From assembly GCA_016875695.1 (NCBI GenBank), contig VGPB01000103.1:1-7081 (forward strand): a stretch of DNA of 7,081 nt, written 5' to 3'. Shown in pieces: positions 4,623 to 7,081 of this stretch (its first letter is position 1; each line of letters begins with the position of its first letter). This stretch comes from Chloroflexota bacterium (GTDB lineage Bacteria > Chloroflexota > Dehalococcoidia > UBA2979). A program made the position numbers and the translations under genes. The notes under the pieces were generated by a model, which saw nothing but the letters and a program-made list of their open reading frames with translations, searched no databases and was not told the origin of the DNA.

Positions 4623-5402
4623 CTAGGGGAACAGGTCGCGCTCGAACGGGCGCACGATCTCGCGCGCGGAGCCTTCGCCGGGCTCGTACGGGTAGCCACG
4701 CACGAACGCGGCGGGGATGGCGGCGCGCTTCTCCATCACTAGCCCGCCCGCGGCCGCCAGCTCGTCCGCGACGCACGGCATGGTCACGCGCAGCGGGCGG
4801 CCGTCGAGGTCCAGTTCGCCCTCGTACGGGCGCAGCGGGCGCAACCCGGCCACGCCGATCGCAACGTTCGTCTGACCTTCGCGCCACGCGCGCCCGAACG
4901 TGTCCGTCATCACCACCGCCACCTCGACGCCGGCGCGCTCGCGCAGCGCGTCGCGCAGCGCGCGGCACGACGCGTCCGGATCGAGCGGCAGCAGCGAGAC
5001 GAGCCCGTCGCCGCCCACATTCGACGCGTCGACGCCCGCGTTCGCGCACACGAGGCCATGCCGCGTCTCCGTGATCAGCACGCCGCGCGCCTGCCGCACG
5101 ACGCGCACCGACTCCCGCAGCACGGCCTCGACCTGTCGCGCGTCGAGCGCCCAGCGCTCGGCCCACGCGCGCGCGAAGGCGCTGGGCGTGAAGCCGGCGA
5201 GCGGCATGACGCGCCCCTCCGCCTTGGACACCACGCGCTGCGTGACGACGAGCACGTCGCCGGCCGCGAGCGGCGTGCGCTGCGCGCGCGCCGCGTCCGC
5301 GATCAGCGCCGCCAGCTCGTCGCCCGCGCGCACCTCCGGGATGCCGCGCAAGCCGATGATGCGCAGCGCGCTGCCATCCGCAGCCCCCGCCGCGGCGTTC
5401 AC
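4623..5402 (-). CDS. cofE: Coenzyme F420-0:L-glutamate ligase
   Basis: Adds gamma-linked glutamates to F420-0 using GTP and divalent metal, making coenzyme F420 with its polyglutamate tail. The 259 residues match stand-alone CofE in length, without the C-terminal nitroreductase-like domain of actinobacterial FbiB. Visible family motifs are GDVLVVTQRVVSKAEG (48-63), LITETRHGLVCANAGVDASN (109-128), MTDTFGRAWREGQTNVAIG (165-183), which carries probable metal and substrate ligands (D167, R171), and the late VADELAAA (211-218). The start is GTG 5402-5400, overlapping the oxidoreductase TGA by 4 bases (GTGA), a classical coupled arrangement; the only nearby ATG is out of frame. Together with that gene it forms an F420 synthesis-and-use operon. 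Other cof/fbi genes (C, D, G/H) are not in the window. Confidence 0.95.
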   Translation of the reverse strand: MNAAAGAADGSALRIIGLRGIPEVRAGDELAALIADAARAQRTPLAAGDVLVVTQRVVSKAEGRVMPLAGFTPSAFARAWAERWALDARQVEAVLRESVRVVRQARGVLITETRHGLVCANAGVDASNVGGDGLVSLLPLDPDASCRALRDALRERAGVEVAVVMTDTFGRAWREGQTNVAIGVAGLRPLRPYEGELDLDGRPLRVTMPCVADELAAAGGLVMEKRAAIPAAFVRGYPYEPGEGSAREIVRPFERDLFP

Positions 5403-6070
5403 GCGGGCAGGCCCTTGATGCGCACCGCGCTCTGTGCCCTGTAGCGCCCGTTGATGCCTATCAGCAGCACCGTCAGTCCCTCCACGAAGCGCGAGTAGCG
5501 CAGCGGGCCCGCGTCCACCGCGCGCACCCCCGCGAACTCCGCCGCGAACCCCGACACCAGCTGCTTCGCTTCGACGTCGTCGCCGGTGACCAGCACGTCC
5601 GCGTCGAGCGCGTGGGTGGGGTCGAGCAGCAGCTCCGCCGGCAACGTGTGAAACGCGCCGACGACGCGCGAGCGCGGCAGCAGCTGCGCCGCCTCCTCAG
5701 CCGCCGAGCCGGCCGGCACGGCGACCGGCCGCGGCCCGCGCTCGAAGCGCACCGGCACGACCGCGCTCACCACGATGCGGTCGGCGAGCTCCGGCGCGAG
5801 CGTCTCCAGGGTCGCGCGCTGCGCCTCGTAGGGCAGCGCGACCACCACCACCTCGCACGCGCCCGCAGCGACGTCGTTGCGTGTGCCCACCACCTGCGCG
5901 CGCGCGTGGCCCGCCTCGGCGAGCCGCGCGACCACCACGTCCGCCGCCTCCGCCGAGCGCCCCGGGTCGCGCCCGCCGATCGCGACGCGGTGCCCCGCCA
6001 GCGCGAAGCGCGTCGCCAGTCCGCGCCCCTCCGCGCCGGTCCCCCCGAGGATGGCAATGCTGTGCACCAT
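5399..6070 (-). CDS. npdG: NADPH-dependent F420 reductase (F420H2:NADP+ oxidoreductase)
   Basis: A 223-residue Rossmann protein that transfers hydride between NADPH and coenzyme F420, supplying reduced F420H2. The N-terminus has the dinucleotide-binding motif ILGGTGAEGRGLATRFALAGHRVAIGGRD (7-35, in the form GGTG...GLA...AGH.V.IG.RD), with R34 placed to contact the NADP 2'-phosphate. VVVALPYEA (75-83) closes the Rossmann sheet. The C-terminal half has the family's AFHTLPAELLLDP (139-151) and GPLRYSRFVEGLTVLLIGIN (188-207), which build the deazaflavin pocket and dimer contacts. The start ATG 6070 is preceded by GGGGG at a 4-base spacing; the upstream 51-codon open extension is Arg-rich and unlike the family. 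It is the first gene of the F420 pair, divergent from the ABC ATPase. Related NADP-binding reductases are the alternative, but the cofE neighbour makes F420 use very likely. Confidence 0.92.
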   Translation of the reverse strand: MVHSIAILGGTGAEGRGLATRFALAGHRVAIGGRDPGRSAEAADVVVARLAEAGHARAQVVGTRNDVAAGACEVVVVALPYEAQRATLETLAPELADRIVVSAVVPVRFERGPRPVAVPAGSAAEEAAQLLPRSRVVGAFHTLPAELLLDPTHALDADVLVTGDDVEAKQLVSGFAAEFAGVRAVDAGPLRYSRFVEGLTVLLIGINGRYRAQSAVRIKGLPA

Positions 6071-6183
6071 TGGGCCCCCGGCGTGCGCGGGCGCGCGCGG
6101 CCGCCTGCGTCCAATCGTCCGCGTAGAATGAGCGGCAGCGTACGGGCCGTGCGCGCGGCCTCGCAACCGCTGGCGGAGGGACC
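6071..6183. other. Divergent promoter region between npdG and the ABC ATPase
   Basis: These 113 bases must hold both promoters. A TAGAAT box is seen on the plus strand (6124-6129); for npdG no clear -35/-10 pair is found. A short inverted repeat, GGCCG (6145-6149) and CGGCC (6156-6160), lies in the ABC leader. Confidence 0.5.
6124..6129 (+). promoter_or_regulatory. Possible -10 box of the ABC transporter operon
   Basis: TAGAAT matches TATAAT at 5 of 6 positions, 55 bases upstream of the ABC ATPase GTG. No good -35 box lies 16-19 bases before it (the region is almost pure GC), so the promoter may need an activator or another sigma factor. Confidence 0.4.
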
Positions 6184-7029
6184 GTGACACCGTTTGCACG
6201 CAGCGCGCGCCCCGCCCGCGCACCCCACCTTCCTGCCGCCGAGAGCGCCGGCGCGCTCGTGATCGGCGGGCTCGCGCATCGCTACGCGCTCCCCGGCGGC
6301 GCGCTGCTCGCGCTCGACGGCGTCGAGCTCCTCGTGCGCCCCGGCGAGTTTGTGTCGCTCGTCGGTCCCAGCGGCTGCGGCAAGTCCACGTTACTGCGGC
6401 TCGCCGCCGGGCTGCTGCGCCCCCAGCAGGGCAGCGTGCAGGCGCTCGGCGTCCCGCCCACGACGGCCGCCGCCGCGCACGCCATCGGCCTGGTCACGCA
6501 GCAGCCGGGGCTTCTACCGTGGCGCTCCGTCGCCGCGAACGTCGCGCTGCCGCTACAGCTCAGCGGCGCACGCCGCGAGTCGGCGGCGCGCGTCGGCGAG
6601 CTGCTCGCGCGCGTCGGCATGAGCGGCTTCGCGAGCGCGTACCCGCAGCAGCTGTCGGGCGGCATGCTGCAGCGTGTTACGCTTGCCCGCGCGCTCGCGC
6701 ATCGCCCGCGGCTGCTGCTGATGGACGAACCGTTCGGCGCGCTCGACGAGCTCGCGCGCGAAGAGCTGCGGCGCGAGCTGCTGCGCCTCTGGGAGCGCGA
6801 GCACGTCTCCGTGCTGTTCGTCACGCACGCCGTGCGCGAAGCCGTGCTGCTCTCGGACCGTGTCGTCGTACTGAGTGCACGTCCCGGCCGCGTGGTCGCC
6901 GACATCGCGATCGACCTGCCGCGGCCGCGCGACGACACGCTGGAGGCGACGCCTGCGTTCGCGCAGCTCGCCGCGGCGGTGCGCGCGGCGCTCGCCAGCA
7001 ACGCGGACCGCATGGAGGCCGCGTCGTGA
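6184..7029 (+). CDS. NitT/TauT-family ABC transporter ATP-binding protein
   Basis: The ATPase of an importer in the nitrate/sulfonate/taurine/pyrimidine-precursor group (SsuB, TauB, ThiZ type), acting at the inner face of the membrane. The 281 residues hold every motif: Walker A GPSGCGKST (61-69), Q-loop Q106 in VTQQPGLLPW, signature LSGGMLQR (157-164), Walker B RLLLMDEP (176-183), D-loop ALDE and switch His215 in FVTH. LLPWRSVAANVALPL and DEPFGALDELAREELRREL are typical of this subfamily. The substrate cannot be told from the ATPase alone. The start GTG 6184 follows GGAGGG (6175-6180) at a short 3-base spacing; the first 25 residues are a non-conserved Arg/Pro/Ala-rich tail, so a later start is possible. 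The stop overlaps the next gene's GTG by 4 bases. Confidence 0.93.
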   Translation: MTPFARSARPARAPHLPAAESAGALVIGGLAHRYALPGGALLALDGVELLVRPGEFVSLVGPSGCGKSTLLRLAAGLLRPQQGSVQALGVPPTTAAAAHAIGLVTQQPGLLPWRSVAANVALPLQLSGARRESAARVGELLARVGMSGFASAYPQQLSGGMLQRVTLARALAHRPRLLLMDEPFGALDELAREELRRELLRLWEREHVSVLFVTHAVREAVLLSDRVVVLSARPGRVVADIAIDLPRPRDDTLEATPAFAQLAAAVRAALASNADRMEAAS

Positions 7030-7081
7030 CGAGCGAGCCGCTCGGGCTCGGGGATGTGCTCGACGGCCGCGCGCCGCGCGT
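7026..7081 (+). CDS. Start of the next ABC operon gene, probably the permease (cut by the right edge)
   Basis: GTG 7026-7028 overlaps the ATPase TGA as GTGA, the typical coupled junction within an operon. Eighteen codons are visible, reading TSEPLGLGDVLDGRAPR after the start; this is a soluble leader with no membrane helix yet. NitT/TauT operons usually encode a permease next to the ATPase, so a BPD-type permease is the likely product, but this rests on context only. Confidence 0.5.
   Translation, partial: MTSEPLGLGDVLDGRAPR

Noticed and set aside
3149..5074. A 641-codon plus-strand open frame
   Set aside because: It is antisense to holA, the membrane-protein gene and cofE; its Ser/Arg/Ala-rich composition is typical of a shadow frame, and the three recognised minus-strand products explain the DNA.
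3106..5166. A 686-codon minus-strand open frame that could suggest a giant HolA fusion
   Set aside because: Only the part from ATG 4176 matches HolA. The upstream part is Arg/Ala/Gly-rich, crosses the repeat element, and overlaps cofE in another frame, as expected from few stops in GC-rich DNA.
6145..6160. GGCCG/CGGCC inverted repeat in the ABC leader as a riboswitch or attenuator
   Set aside because: Only 5-bp GC arms; such repeats are expected by chance in this composition, and no conserved riboswitch core is visible.

Overview
The window is a very GC-rich piece of bacterial chromosome, densely packed with housekeeping and metabolic genes. Three things together suggest a member of the Chloroflexota: a LexA whose helix-turn-helix carries the SSTSVVDYNL pattern I associate with that phylum, a stand-alone CofE ligase beside an F420:NADPH oxidoreductase, and intergenic repeats of the CTCACCCC...GGGGAG type. 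High-GC actinobacteria are the main alternative; there CofE is usually fused into a longer FbiB. The taxonomic call is inference and was not tested against any database.

Left arm (1-1957), all on the minus strand, read right to left. A PIG-L/LmbE zinc deacetylase is followed 2 bases later by a zinc-ribbon NUDIX hydrolase. After a 103-base gap come a cysteine-free thioredoxin-fold protein and an unrecognised charged, helical protein that runs off the left edge. A divergent intergenic region (1958-2247) separates this arm from lexA, which is on the plus strand. That region holds two palindromes, a strong ribosome-binding site without a standard start codon, a sigma70-like promoter and a probable LexA operator over the transcription start.

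Centre (2248-4438). lexA converges on holA (DNA polymerase III delta subunit, minus strand) across about 230 non-coding bases. holA lies 13 bases downstream of a small two-helix membrane protein gene.

Right arm (4439-7081). A 184-base gap with a structured repeat element precedes, on the minus strand, the F420 gene pair: an NADPH:F420 oxidoreductase (npdG/fno type) and cofE, overlapping by 4 bases (GTGA). Divergent from them is a plus-strand NitT/TauT-type ABC ATPase. Its stop overlaps (again GTGA) the start of a further gene cut by the right edge, probably the permease.

The genes form three functional groups: SOS/replication (lexA, holA), coenzyme F420 synthesis and use (cofE, npdG), and small hydrolases with a redox-fold protein. 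No RNA gene, CRISPR array, transposase or phage gene was seen. I found no clear new multi-gene system. The most interesting signals are non-coding (palindromes at 2048-2089, the lexA control region, the hairpin element at 4490-4557) plus the cysteine-free thioredoxin-fold protein.
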